Below, in pieces: positions 52,490 to 64,000 of a stretch of 64,000 nucleotides of DNA. Source of the stretch: Agapetus fuscipes (Eukaryota; Arthropoda; Insecta; Trichoptera; Glossosomatidae); assembly GCA_951799405.1 (NCBI GenBank), contig OX637350.1, forward strand, positions 7,301,852 through 7,365,851. Direction: 5' to 3'. Every line of letters starts with the position of its first letter. Positions within the stretch are counted from its first letter, which is position 1. Made by a program: the position numbers and the translations under genes. Under the pieces are notes generated by a model that did not search any database, was not told the origin of the DNA, and saw nothing but the letters and a program-made list of their open reading frames with translations.

Positions 52490-55400
52490 TTATAACTGTC
52501 TGAAACTTTTGAGAGAATATGACATGGAGTTAGAGCGTTCAATGATGGGGCTGGTGGCCAAGAAGTCATCCTCATCACACGCAGCCTCATAGAATTTGTT
52601 AAATGTCACGTCTTTTACTGTGTCTTCATATTCACAGTAGAGTCCTTTGATCCAATCGTATGATCTGAATAAGAAAACAATATAATATAGAACACACAAA
52701 TAACATTGAGTTGAAATAGTACAAAAAAAATATTATTTTTGTTACATCCAGTTACCTACGATGCACCCTCACACAGCCAGTAAAATATTAGGAGGAAGTC
52801 TTTAGATGTCTTAGGGTACATACGCACTAGGCGGCCTGCCGCATGCTGCGGTTGCACCTGCGGCATGCCGCACAGCAGCATGTTCCACCTAGCGCAGCAG
52901 TCAAGAATCAAACTCAATTCTTTGCCCTTTGCTTCATTTATGTATTTCTGCAAAAACGCCTCATCTTTGGTAGATAATCTTTTAAAAGTCTTTGCAACTT
53001 TTCGCATTTTATTAAAAAGTTCACTGTATCGCTGAATTACTTCATGTTCAGCTGGTGTTTGTTCAATTATTACTAATAAGCCTTCATTGGTGTCCGTGTC
53101 TTCGTCATCATAATAGAGCGGTGACATCGCTCTCGCCGAACTGTAAGAGCATCTAGCAAAGCGCCAATGCTGGCAAGGTAGACTTTGCGCCATTATTTGG
53201 AAAGTTTTATACTTGCGGATCCGCAGCGCTGGATCCAGCAGCCGGTGCTGGATCCAGCAGGCCGAAAAATGCGCTGGATCCAGCTGGATTGCTGGATGAG
53301 GGATCCAGCAATTGCAATCCCTACTTACAAATGAGTATCTTGGTCGTGAATATGGAGATAAGGACTTTAACAGGGTGGGATTGTTTAATGCAGCAAATTA
53401 TCTGATTGAATAAAGGTAAAGGTTACCTTGGCAGAGTGAATGGGTCATATGGGAACCATTCTTGACCCTTTGTAGCGTCTTCATCCACTCTGAGGTAATG
53501 CCTTTCGTTGTGCTCCATCACAGTGTGGCAGTAGACAACTTGGTGTATTCTGGTTATTGAAGCAAACGCCTCAGCGACTGCAGACTGGCACATCCTCAGA
53601 GGGTTCAACGGGCACATCACGATTTTGGATAAATTCAAGGATTCCAGAAATATTAAACCTGTAAAATAACAATCAATGAATGTGAAGTAAACATATAGCA
53701 AGAGGGTTATAGATTTATAGTGATTTCATGATACTTTTAGTTAAGTCAAAGTTTGAAATATAAAAAAATAATCTTATGCATTTGAACAAGGCAGAAACTT
53801 CATTTACAGCATTAAAAATTAAAGTAATGGAATCAGCAATTCAATTTACCTTTTTTTGCTGAGAACATTTGATTATGCTTAAAAGCAATCAAATAGAAGA
53901 GTGATTGGCAAACAAAGTAGAAGACGTTGTGCGGGTTGTTTCCGTTTGGTGGGTTGTATGTGTCTTGGGCTTTTATGTAGGAATGGCACCAATCTGCCAT
54001 CTTCTTTATGTACAACTGAATTTGTAACAGCGATATGAAGTTTCCTCGGGCAAGCACACCAGCAAGGTGGGTGACGCTGGCCTGCCTCAAGCTTGGACCT
54101 ACTTTAGCACTCGCCACTAGTTGCCACAGTGATTCAAGAACACCGTTTACTCTATTCGCATCCAAAGACAATCCGTAAAACATAAGGAATTGAATATATC
54201 TGAAAATAAAACACGAGTTTAATATGCAAAATAACAATACTGTGATTGAAACATTAGTTTGTGAATGAGTGTAACTTTGACTGTAAAAAACATTACCTTG
54301 TGCTGTGAGTTGGCAGAATAGTGTGTTCAAAAACTGAAAATAAAATATCAAGCGCCCCTTGGCCCTCTTGGTACAGCCACTTGAAAAGCTCCAGCATGCA
54401 CAGATCTATGCACTCGGTCAATTGGTCAGATTCTTTCTTGCTATCGTCCATTTCAAATATTTCATTGTCATCCATAAGCTCGGGTTCATCTACTGAGCGT
54501 TTGATGTTGACGTCTATCACAATGAGTCTATAAAAAAGCAAGCAGTAAGAATTAATAAGATGTCTTTAAATCATTATAAAAAGTATCTTTAAACACTGAC
54601 AAAAAATTACATCCAGCCAAGAACAACTAAGATTTTGATTCCAGGATGTATGGAAAAGATCTCTACTATGACATTTAAGTATCTTATTTTATTAATTCAA
54701 ACATATATAATGCAATGATGAGAATGTATATATTTTGAGAGCTTATTTTTGGGCCGACGTCAAAATGTTGAGGTTTCTCAATTGTGCACAATGGAGTCTC
54801 AGCAAATAGACTTGCAATGGCTCTACTTAACATCTAACCCAAATCTCTTTACTCTCACATTATTCATATTTCCAGGAGTTGCAATCTTACCATTAAAAAA
54901 ATCTATGTTGATTATTGAAGTATGAGTATGCATGAAATTTTAATACATTGTTAATAGGATATGAATAAGACAATGAAACATATAACGGTTACTTTTAGTA
55001 CCTGCTTAGGATAAGGGTGACAACATGGTCAGTGAGGTTGGGCAGGTATCTAGTGATCCATAACAGATTGTAAACATATGCTTGGTTTATGCATGTGGAG
55101 TGTTTGTAGTATGGATAGTTGTCAATGATACAATGCAATAATACTTCTCCGCTCCTAAAATGACAAATGTTGAACATGTTAATGATATGTTTAAGGTATA
55201 AACAATACAACCAGTGAAGCATAGATATTTTCTAATAGGAAAATTTAGTTTTCACAATAATATTTTCTTCATCAGTACCGAGAAGTTAACTTACACCAAG
55301 AGCTAATAATATAATATGTAGTTATTCAAAAATTGTGGTGAAAAAAAAGCTTGCATCGACACTTGAGTGGGGTTTTCTTCCTTTTCGGGCTGCTTCAGTG

Positions 55401-56714
55401 AAAAATGTATTGTTCACCGATCGCATAAGCTCATCAAATAAATGACCTCGGCAACCGATCCAAGACAACACCACTCCAGTGTCAACTGCTGTCTGTGAAA
55501 CCCTTAACGTACAATAACACTTGTTTGAGTTGGGAGACATTCTGTTTTCTTCTCAACTGCAGCAAATTGAGTTAAAATAGGAATTAGGTGGTTTTATTTG
55601 GTGATTTTCTAAAAATACTTCGATAACAAAAGTAGGCCATTCAAAATACAAAAATGTCATGGCTACTTACATGGGTATAATGGCTACAACTTTTGCAATT
55701 AACTTATGGACATTAGTGAACGTCTCAGTTTGTTGTTCACTTGGACTATCACACCAGATGACTTCACCTGAAATAAATTATATTATAAAAAACATATTCT
55801 CAAATATAAAAAGTGCAGAAAGTTACAGTTGAAATACATACTTAATTTAATTAGTGAAATGCATCTTATAGCACAAAACTATTTCCCATATGCGTTTTGT
55901 TGGCATTGTTAATATTTTGGTTTAAAACCATCTCTATTTGTATCACATATGGAAAAGTTTATACTGGAAAAATATTAACTCATCCAACAGATAAAATGTG
56001 GGATCTAACAGATAACATGTGGGATCTAACAGATAACATGTGGAATCTAACATATAACATGTGGGATCTAACAGATAACATGTGGGATCTAACATATAAG
56101 ATGTGGGATCTTACAGATAACATATTGGATCACACAAATAGCGGTGGAGTTCAATGAAAATTTCTGGGACTAGATGATTAAGATATTGAATAAAAAATTA
56201 TCATTTCTACTTGTTGGTATGTAAATTTCCAGCATATCAGCTTTGTTGGAAAATGAAATAGATTTACATACATACAATGTTACGCCAACTCTCACTTACT
56301 GTTTTTCAATGATTTGACTAAGTATCCAATTGCCATGGGAGCGTGGTATATCTGCGCAGTGAGCAGGTTCAGGAGCCAGCGGCTGAACAAGTCCACAGTG
56401 GCGGGAGAGCGGGAGGCCCACTCCAGCTTGCACAGCGCTTCCACCAGCAGGCGCGCTTCCCGGCCCAGCAGCGACATGCAAGAGCAGCACTCGCCCAATA
56501 CCAAACACAAGTCTTCATCCTTCACGGTGCAGTCCCTCAGCGTACAAACTAGCTCTTCATACGCTCGCGGGCTGTTGTTGTGAAGCAGCTCCTTCAGAGC
56601 CACTTCCACTTGCTTGGGACGAATACTGTACTTAACCTTCGCCAAGGAAGTCTGGTGGTTCAACGAGTTCTGAACCATCGACGCTAGCGAGCTTCTCCCC
56701 GATATCACAGACAT
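52490..56714 (-). CDS. RRN3: RRN3/TIF-IA, RNA polymerase I initiation factor
   Basis: Seen: exons in gene order 56300-56714, 55671-55767, 55002-55154, 54297-54527, 53850-54199, 53427-53658 and 52490-52664; 550 aa, GT/AG throughout. Recognised by FSVFEHTILPTHSTRYIQFL, VFYFVCQSLFYLIAFKHNQM, KIVMCPLNPLRMCQSAVAEA, QVVYCHTVMEHNER and the ending RSYDWI, which parallel vertebrate RRN3 (651 aa). An acidic stretch (EPELMDDNEIFEMDD) precedes the conserved middle, as in other RRN3 proteins. Known role: bridges Pol I to the promoter factor in the nucleolus and is the growth-responsive switch of rRNA synthesis. The 3' part is shorter than in vertebrates. Intron 1 has a 21-bp minisatellite; intron 6 has a hAT remnant. 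Start Met 56714 lies 7 nt past the stop of another ORF. Confidence 0.92.
52756..53322 (-). mobile_element. hAT transposase remnant in RRN3 intron 6
   Basis: Open frame 52756-53193 includes DEAFLQKYINEAKGKELSLI followed by LDCCARWN, a typical hAT transposase block. TAGGGATTGCAATTGCTGG at its 5' side (near 53320, - strand) resembles a hAT end. 53205-53300 holds several GGATCCAGC repeats. A GC-rich hairpin of about 65 bp (GCACTAGGCGG...CCACCTAGCGC, 52832-52897) cuts the frame, so the end of the frame is not transposase. Confidence 0.65.
55322..55540 (-). other. Unrecognised open frame in RRN3 intron 2
   Basis: 72 codons (VVLSWIGCRGHLFDELMRSV) that do not belong to RRN3 by comparison and match no family I know. 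Probably a repeat remnant. Confidence 0.25.
55990..56136. repeat. 21-bp minisatellite, seven units
   Basis: Units of GATAACATGTGGGATCTAACA with few changes, seven in a row. Being a multiple of three, they read on the + strand as TDNMWDL repeats, but this is antisense to RRN3 intron 1 and not taken as coding. Confidence 0.9.
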
Positions 56715-56721
56715 CTTAAAA

Positions 56722-57012
56722 CTATTTATATTTAAAGGAAAGAGATTTTAATATGTTCACTATCTCAGGGTCACGGAATAAAGTTCTTTTCTTGTAATCC
56801 AGAACCTGCTTCAATATGCTGAAGTTTACTTGATCTTCCTCGCTGAAAGTTGTGGGGTTAAGTTCAACCTCTTCGTGGTTGTTGTAAGTCTCTATTTTAC
56901 TAGGTTCAATTGAATTTCTTTCTTTTAAAAGCTGCTGAATTTTTTCTACAACGACTTTGCTATGTGGCGAATCTTTTAAGTCAACCTTACTATTTTCATC
57001 TTGTGATGACAT
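56722..57012 (-). CDS. Small ORF just upstream of RRN3
   Basis: 96 codons from ATG 57012 to TAG 56722-56724. Hydrophilic, charged, with a helical look: VVVEKIQQLLKERNSIEPSK, then FSEEDQVNFSILKQVLDYKK and RDPEIVNILKSL. No signal or membrane segment. I do not recognise it. It ends only 7 nt before the RRN3 start codon on the same strand. It could be the first cistron of a two-ORF transcript, a separate gene, or sequence spliced out before RRN3 (an AG lies directly before the RRN3 ATG). Length and composition suggest a real protein, but no homology is at hand. Confidence 0.55.
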   Translation of the reverse strand: MSSQDENSKVDLKDSPHSKVVVEKIQQLLKERNSIEPSKIETYNNHEEVELNPTTFSEEDQVNFSILKQVLDYKKRTLFRDPEIVNILKSLSFKYK

Positions 57013-57857
57013 GACAAAACAATTACATCCTACTTTTATCACTGTAGCACTGATGGAAGATTGAAACACTTTATTGAAACAATTCTGTCACATGTGATGG
57101 ATATTTCAAATCATTGAGAAATTACGTATGACGATCAAATTAAATATCACAACAACGTGGTCACAAACCCTGTCAAAATAAAAGTTCTTCTTTATATTCT
57201 AATGTTTGCTAACCTGATATTTTCGACTGCAAAAAAACAAAACCAGGATTATTATTTTTTAGACTAGGTAACACTATTTTTTTCTTGTCTATGTACAAAA
57301 ATGCTGCCAGGTCTATTCCTAAACTTAAAAAATATTGTGACCAATATTACCAAAATATCTCCTTGCGTGATGAAATAAAAATTGAAAAATAAAATGCGAT
57401 TATTTTTTACCATCATACATTGTTTAAATATATATTTAATGCTTAGTTTTTGAAATTGAGAAACGATACAACTTGTCAGTGTTTGAGATATTATTACGAA
57501 AATTTTAAAATCAAGGAGGCTTTGATTAAATAAATCTAAAAATAAAGCAGTCAAATAATACAAAAAATACTTTAAATAATGGTGCCAGACAAAAAATAAA
57601 CAATAAGTAGTAGCATGTATGATAACGAGGAAAATAATATAAATTGATTAATTCTTTCACGTAGGCCGCACTAGTTGACAAGTAATTTTGTTTTGGAATG
57701 GAGTGGGTGTTCCCTTTCTGTTGTTCTATATATTTTTCAAAATGCGCTATATAGTGGAAGTAAATAGTTTACAAATATTAATATTCTATGAATTGCTGTT
57801 ATAGACGTTCTTTTAAGATACCATTGTTTTCCGTTGCTGTGTTGCATGTCAGTTAAA
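57013..57857. promoter_or_regulatory. Divergent upstream region, small ORF/RRN3 and G-alpha
   Basis: Holds the 5' ends of two oppositely directed transcription units. AT-rich; no repeat recognised and no clear core-promoter motif. Confidence 0.35.
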
Positions 57858-60409
57858 ATGGCTAATGATCTGTGGTCGTGTGCCTGTTGCTCCGATGCTG
57901 TCGGGTGCTGGCTGAGACTCAAGCTCAGTCCTGAAGAGATAGAGCAGAGATATCGCAGCAAGGAGATCGATAGGACGATCGAGAAGGACAAGCAGGTGTT
58001 CCGCAGGCAGGTGAAGTTGCTGCTGCTCGGAGCTGGCGAGAGCGGAAAGTCGACATTTCTCAAGCAGATGAGAATCATCCACAGGGTTAAGTTTGAGCCG
58101 GAACTCATGAAAGAATACCAGCACATTATTTACCAGAATATCGTTAAAGGCATTCAGGTGCTGGTGGACGCGCGGGATAAGCTGGTGATTCCGTGGGAGA
58201 ACCCGCGCAACCTGGACATTGGTCAGCAGGCGGTACACTTCAACAGCACGGCCAGCCTGGATGGGCGCCTTTTCATGCACTATGCGCCACACATACAGTC
58301 CCTGTGGCAGGACCGCGCCATCAAGCGCGCCTACGAGCGGAGACGAGAATTCCAACTTGTGAGTTATGTTAACGTTATTACATAGAGAGCACCTTAGCTG
58401 CACATCTAGTTCTAAATGTGAAGGCGTGTGGCAAGTAAACATTGCTGTTAGTATAATAGGTAAGGGGCCAGTCTTTTGCCAACCACTTGACTTGAAATGG
58501 GGTGTGCATACTCCTGAAGGTGTGGGTTCCCATTTGTTGGGAAGGCCCAGTAAACCTTGCCTTACTATAATGTGGGCTTTAAGAAGACTCCGGAATGAGA
58601 AATTATGTGGGACACCGTCAGTGTGATTCTAAATCATAGCTTATTGGCTTTAAACGCAAGCTTTTTACCAACTGAGGTGTAAACCGGACCACCAGTGATC
58701 ATCATGTGAAGGAACTACTTAAATGCTTATTTGTAAAATGCTGTAAAAATATTAATTGTTGAAATTCCTAAAATAAACTTTTTCAATTATAATGAGTTAC
58801 GAAGAGGATGTACTAATGTGTTTTCATGGGAATGCAATAATTATTTCATAAAGCTTGTTCGATATGCAAACAAAGATATGGGATAGATTGAGTTCATTAA
58901 GTGTTCTTCCTGCCTATTGTATGTCTCTGTCCTCCTTTGTGTTGCTTAATAATATGGGAAATTCTTGTTGATTACTCATCTCATCAGATATTATATGTTG
59001 TCAGCTTTTTGTTTCAGTGGAATTGGTGACAATGGCTGTGTTAGCTTACCTTATCGTGTGTTTGCTTTCAGAGTGATTCAGTTAGCTACTTCTTTGATGA
59101 ATTAGAGAGAATTGCGAGGCCTGACTACATTCCAAACCACCAAGACATCCTGCACTGTCGCAAGGCCACCAAGGGCATATCAGAGTTCACCATCCACATA
59201 AACAATGTGCCGTTTGTATTTGTGGATGTCGGGGGACAGAGGACCCAGCGGCAGAAGTGGACGCAGTGCTTTGATTCCGTCACTTCTATATTGTTCTTGG
59301 TTTCGTCTTCAGAATTTGACCAAGTATTATCTGAAGATCGGTGAGTACATCCAGTTTATTTTTTTTAGTATTAATACAGAATTTTAAATTTCAAAGTAAG
59401 ACCACATTTTCAGTGATGGATCAATAAATTAATATTATTAAAACTTAACCATAATCTTTTAATATTGTTGACTAGAATTTAAAGTATTTAGTGCTTATTT
59501 GAAGTATTTTCAGTTTTGTGTATTGATTACTCATCAGGTTTAGATGGCAAAGAATTATTTTTTTCATTTCCCATGTATATTGTTTTGTGGAATGTATGCC
59601 AAAGTATGTAGGCCTTACATATCTTAATTTGTAAAACACAATTAAAAAGATGTGTAAGATTCCATTAGGTTGTGTTGTTTCTTTCAAGTGAACAGAAAAA
59701 CTACTTGAATGATTACAAAAGGCGTTGTCCTGTGAAGGCCACCCATCAGATTGACAGCTGACCTCGTCAGGGTTGTAGGGAGCCGCTAGTTACAGGTGGC
59801 TCAAATCCATACATTGTGGAAGTGAAGTGGTGTCTATGATCAGCAATGGATAAGCAAGGGCTAAAATAATAATGATTAGGGCAGTAAAAAAAAAATAATT
59901 GATACTTGTTTCATCGTCTAATAGTCATTGGTAGGAAATGTGACCTTTTATAACCTCATTTTCATATTGATTGTGAGCATTTAAGCAACAGGGCTGTACG
60001 TGGTTTTCTGAGAGAACACCCCACATAATATGACTCATTTTCCTTTTTCAGGGTGACTAACAGGTTGGAAGAGGCCAAGAATATATTTGACACAATAGTT
60101 AATAATATTAATTTCAAAGGCATTTCAATAATATTGTTTCTAAATAAATACGATCTGCTGGAGAAGAAAGTGAACAGCCTGGAGACGGACATCCGCTGGT
60201 ACTACCCCTCGTACAAGGGGGACCCCCACTCCCTGGCGCAGGTGCAGGCCTTCCTGCTGGAGATGTTTGCTGGTGTGCGGCGCGAGCCCAAGACCACGCT
60301 CTACCACCACTTCACCACGGCCATCGACACACACAACATCGAGGTGGTCTTCAACTCGGTGAAGGACACCATCTTGAATCGGAACCTGGAATCTCTCATG
60401 TTGCAGTAA
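57858..60409 (+). CDS. cta: G protein alpha subunit, G12/13 class (concertina type)
   Basis: Seen: exons 57858-58358, 59072-59340 and 60052-60409; 375 aa (GNA13 is 377), GT/AG. P-loop GAGESGKST at 58-66; switch I Arg 197 in CRKATKG; DVGGQ with Gln 223; NKYD at 288-291; TTAID near the end; C-terminus ending ESLMLQ, as in GNA12/13 (LKQLMLQ), which rules out Gs, Gi and Gq. Cys 8, 10, 11 and 17 are palmitoylation candidates and no Gly2 myristoylation site exists. Known role: couples receptors to RhoGEF and Rho, in the fly for gastrulation. Met 57858 is chosen because of its AAAATGG context; ATG 57846 in frame is weaker. Intron 1 contains a SINE-C. Confidence 0.95.
58383..58690 (-). repeat. SINE-C copy, old
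   Basis: Follows SINE-C over its length on the - strand with many changes (GGTAAGGGGCCAGTC..., CAGTAAACCTTGCC, CCAACTGAGGTGTAAACCGG). G-alpha intron 1. Confidence 0.7.
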
Positions 60410-60718
60410 TCTCGCACAATTTTCCAAATATAATTTTGTATATTTTTGTTAATATGTATCTAGAAATTATTTATCTCTTAGGTTACAATTTATTTATTAG
60501 CTTAAACTACCTGTATACTTTGATTTTTTTTAGTAGGATAAAATTTGTGTTTTAACTTTTGTATCTTTTTATTTTTATTTTAAGGGGAGACATAATGGCA
60601 CAATTGGTTTGTAAATATTGTGTATATTTTTCTAAATTGTCAAAATGACTTATTTTTAAAGCATCAAATTATTTTTCATCACAAAATAATTATCTTGTTT
60701 TGTATTGTTCATTCTAAT

Positions 60719-60724
60719 AATAAA
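60719..60724 (+). terminator. Likely G-alpha polyadenylation signal
   Basis: AATAAA 310 bp past the stop codon; others may be used further on. Confidence 0.4.
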
Positions 60725-63700
60725 CATTCAAGTTCAAAATTGCTATGTCTCTTAAATTTCAAAATTGAACCCACTAACAATAGAAAGATTATATTGCCTT
60801 GAATCAGGCTAAGCTAAGTACAAAGGGTGTCATATTGCACATCACTAATGCATATTATATGAATGGTTTCCAATAATGGAGTCCGAACAACCTTCTGAAT
60901 TTGAAATCTCTCGGCGGGGTGACATTAGAGGTCTAGGTGACGATGGTGACAGATGGTGACGTATGTTCTTTCTCTGAATTTTTTGTTTCCACTCCATTTC
61001 CTGGGGAGATCTGAAAGCTGCCAAGAGACAATGTCAATGCTGCCAATACCAAGGAATGGGTATTTCAATGTTAGTATTGCAATGATTGACAACATTCCAA
61101 GTTGCGTTAAAGTTTTAATAACAGTGGTGCCCGTGAGGTTATTGACAATTGTTTTTTAATGTAATTTAGTCAATTTGTAATGTTCAATAGCTATTTATGT
61201 TTGATGCCCAGAAGTTGAGAATGCCCCTCAGTGATCCTGTATTGTTGGCCTGTGTGCAACATTTAGTGGGCGCCACTGACAATGTTTCATTATATTTATT
61301 TATGTTGAGAATTTATTTATAAGCTATATTAACTACTTAAATCCTCCCCTAGACAAGTTGTTATTCATCATAATATTATTTTATATATTTAACAGTGTTT
61401 TTTTTCTTTTGACGATCAACATATTCTTAATTCCTTCTTTTTTTATCCAATACTGCTTTACTTATTTACTCTGACACCTCTCACCTGCCCATGGCTCTTT
61501 GGATTTTTATGGATTATTTCTATACTGCATCGTTTTCAAACACAACCCAAAAACATCAAGCAACTTTTGTTCCGTGATTATAAAAAATAACAGAAATGTA
61601 ACAAGTATTTTCTACAAACAGATGTATGCATATACATATTTTGATCTGTGTTCGGTGGCCTAAGATTATTTTAAAATCATAAAAATGCGATGATTGCTTA
61701 GTGCAATTCTCCTAATTTAATTATGCCTGCATTTCTACTGGACCTTCTCACTATTTGACAGATTACTTCAGAAAAGCAATAATTTTTTAACATATTGGAT
61801 TTGAATATTTTAAAGAAATAACTTATCATGTATAAATTATTTTTGAGGTTACATTTATCACGTATTTTAAAGTAAACCTATTTTTGATTAGTACTTTGAA
61901 GGGTACATCTTAATTATGTCACTTTTCAACATTTTTCTTTCACATAATTAAGTTTTATTTTTTAATAAAAAATCAGTTAAACTTGATGATACTATAGTTA
62001 ACTTTTTGAACTCTAAATTTTGGTATGTTTTCTTTCATGGATGTTTTTGTAATAAGCTTGAATGATGTTGCTCAAATTAATTTGTCTGCCCTCACTTCCG
62101 AGTATTTCTTCTCTCAATATGCTCAATTTTCCATCAGTAATTTCTGTATTATTGGTCATGCGTTGCTCAAATACACTATAGTTTTGCGGCATTGCTTTTT
62201 TTGTTCAGCAGAAATAACATATTCCTCAATGCAAGTATTGCTCCAAAACAGTTACTTGGAGTCATCCAAAATCGGGCGATATATATGCTCTTCAACAGAA
62301 TTTTCACATTGGAGTAAACAGATGCATGTCTGTGCAAATATTCTTAGAATTTGTATTCCTTAAAAAATATGGAATCACAGTGTAATAAATGTGTTATTTT
62401 CTGTAGAATATAAGTAATATAAGCTCAAATTACAAGTAATGAAAAAATGACAATGGAGAAAGAATTCAATATTTACTTAAAATGTGTAAAAAAATATATT
62501 TTATCAAAATCATTCCTCAATTTTTCTAAAAATATTGCAATGAAATAATGTCATATGTAAATAAAATTAGTTTGATCAAATGTATGTAGGTACCTCTTAA
62601 TGCAATTCTTGTATGAGTTTGATTTGATAAAACTGTTCAAACAAAAATATTTATTTATTTTCTTTACCTTTGAATAGTCATTATTTTTTCATAGAGGTTC
62701 AATACGGTGTAGAACATTTTGCTAAATTATTAAATTGAATAAAATTATGAAAATGTGTAGGTAGCATCGCTGAAGTTGAGTAAAGTAGTTTTGAAACAAC
62801 TGCCCTTTATAATCATTTTTAAATAATATTTCATTTTATAGATTGAACATTTTTCTATAAATTATGTTTATTTGTGAATGATTATTATAGGCTATCGTAG
62901 GGCTGCCATAGACTGCCAAATTGAAATCGGCTAAAAGTTAAGTTGCAGTGTTAATCTGTAAAATTGTTATTTACAAAACATTTAATCCAAAAATGATCAA
63001 AGGATAATGTATTATTTTTTGTATGGAGAATTCACTTTAGGCGGGGGAAGAGCCATGGATTTGCTGTATGCGAATAACAGCTTAAGAGGGTGTATGCAAG
63101 CCTGCAATGTTTTAATAATTATCTGCACTGGCATACATCCTTATGTTAATAACTGAAATAGATGATATCACTTTTGAAAAAGTTCAATTGGAGAAAACTT
63201 CCTATCAAACAAAACCTTTTGTGACATAAAGTCATGTGAAAACTTAATCATATTTCTAAAAATGTGTTAATTCAGATATAATCATATTTTACCTTCATAA
63301 TATTATATTTGTACACATTTAATATCTGTTTTATAAAAAAATATATTCAATATGAACTTATAGTATGTTATTACAAATAAAAAATGAAAAGTATACAACA
63401 CATTATTGAGTGATTGTTTTGAATATTTTTATGAAGTTAATATTGTGAACTTCAATATTATGGTGCCTTATTATATATTATATCATTATGTATCTATAAA
63501 TTTTGTATTTTTAATGGAATTGAATCATTTACTGTTTACCTAGGCTTCTACAAATCACTACTTTTGAATTTCATTTTACTGAAACTAAATCCCTGCAACT
63601 TTCTCATTTCTTATTGAGTCCACACATTTAAATCAGGATAAAAATGTGACGCCATTTTGCCGCGTGATGTCAGAAAATGTGAAGTCATAAGGCACTTCTG

Positions 63701-64000
63701 ATGGGTTGAATGGTTGCTTAGGGCCTCAGTTCCGAATCTGACCACCACCGTACCAGCGCTGTCATCTTTACAAATCATAATGTACCAGAGACAAGACATT
63801 GTAATACTTTAATACACCATTATTTTGTACGTATATTGAAAAGATGTCCTGTATATAACATCTGTCATCGGGTGTCACTACCTTTATTTCACAATGCTGT
63901 AAAATAAAAAAATCCCTAATTATCTGGAATCCATTTTTTTTTCATTAACCGTGACGAGGTAAATTTTGAATGCTAGAAACTGAATTATGTTTTGTAACCT
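60725..64000. other. Gene-free AT-rich tail of the window
   Basis: About 3.3 kb without recognisable coding sequence, tRNA or repeat family. Could include a long G-alpha 3' UTR. The 112-codon frame at 62025-62363 has no family look. Confidence 0.5.

Noticed and set aside
55897..56157. 86-codon frame with WDL repeats
   Set aside because: Produced by the 21-bp minisatellite; antisense in an intron.
62025..62363. 112-codon frame downstream of G-alpha
   Set aside because: No recognised domain, AT-driven composition, no splice or conservation evidence.

Overview
This is a 64 kb stretch of eukaryotic, spliced, AT-rich nuclear DNA. The window most likely comes from an insect: the conserved genes match insect or general animal families, one sugar-transporter exon reads closest to the fly UDP-galactose transporter, and the repeats (Penelope, CR1/L2-like and RTE-like LINEs, mariner, hAT, tRNA-headed SINEs) fit an arthropod. 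I cannot name the species.

Genes, left to right: TMEM65 (+, 5' end outside the window); CNPPD1, a cyclin-fold protein (-); an unnamed type II membrane protein with glycosyltransferase-like looks (+); a Dronc-like initiator caspase (+, about 12 kb, mostly one repeat-filled intron); an orphan last exon of a UDP-galactose-type transporter (-); SNRNP48, a minor-spliceosome protein (-); an intronless SLC35B4 nucleotide-sugar transporter (+); the helicase DDX41 (-) head to head with the RRM protein RBM18 (+); RRN3/TIF-IA, the Pol I initiation factor (-), with a small unknown ORF ending 7 nt before its start codon; and a G-alpha-12/13 subunit (concertina type, +). Exon sets were built by eye from reading frame, splice signals and family similarity. 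The eight models whose two ends are both inside the window (CNPPD1, the type II membrane protein, Dronc, SNRNP48, DDX41, RBM18, RRN3, G-alpha) each sum to a multiple of three. DDX41 (623 aa) and G-alpha (375 aa) come out at almost exactly the usual family length.

The genes are ordinary housekeeping and signalling genes with no operon-like logic. Several are paired head to head (CNPPD1 with the membrane protein, SNRNP48 with SLC35B4, DDX41 with RBM18, small ORF/RRN3 with G-alpha). The remainder is layered transposable elements: an apparently intact 1021-codon LINE ORF and a Penelope remnant in CNPPD1 intron 1; many MITEs with clear inverted ends; and at least four short interspersed families (called SINE-A to SINE-D here). 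Two of these, A and C, share a central block.

The most unusual region is the third intron of the caspase gene (24450-32515). It holds a roughly 0.9 kb long inverted repeat that carries a SINE copy in each arm. The left arm is split by SINE-A copies and an RTE-like LINE. The spacer holds a LINE fragment and then a hAT element with an exact 8-bp target duplication, which itself contains another LINE fragment. No CRISPR array, true tRNA, rRNA or prokaryotic feature was found.
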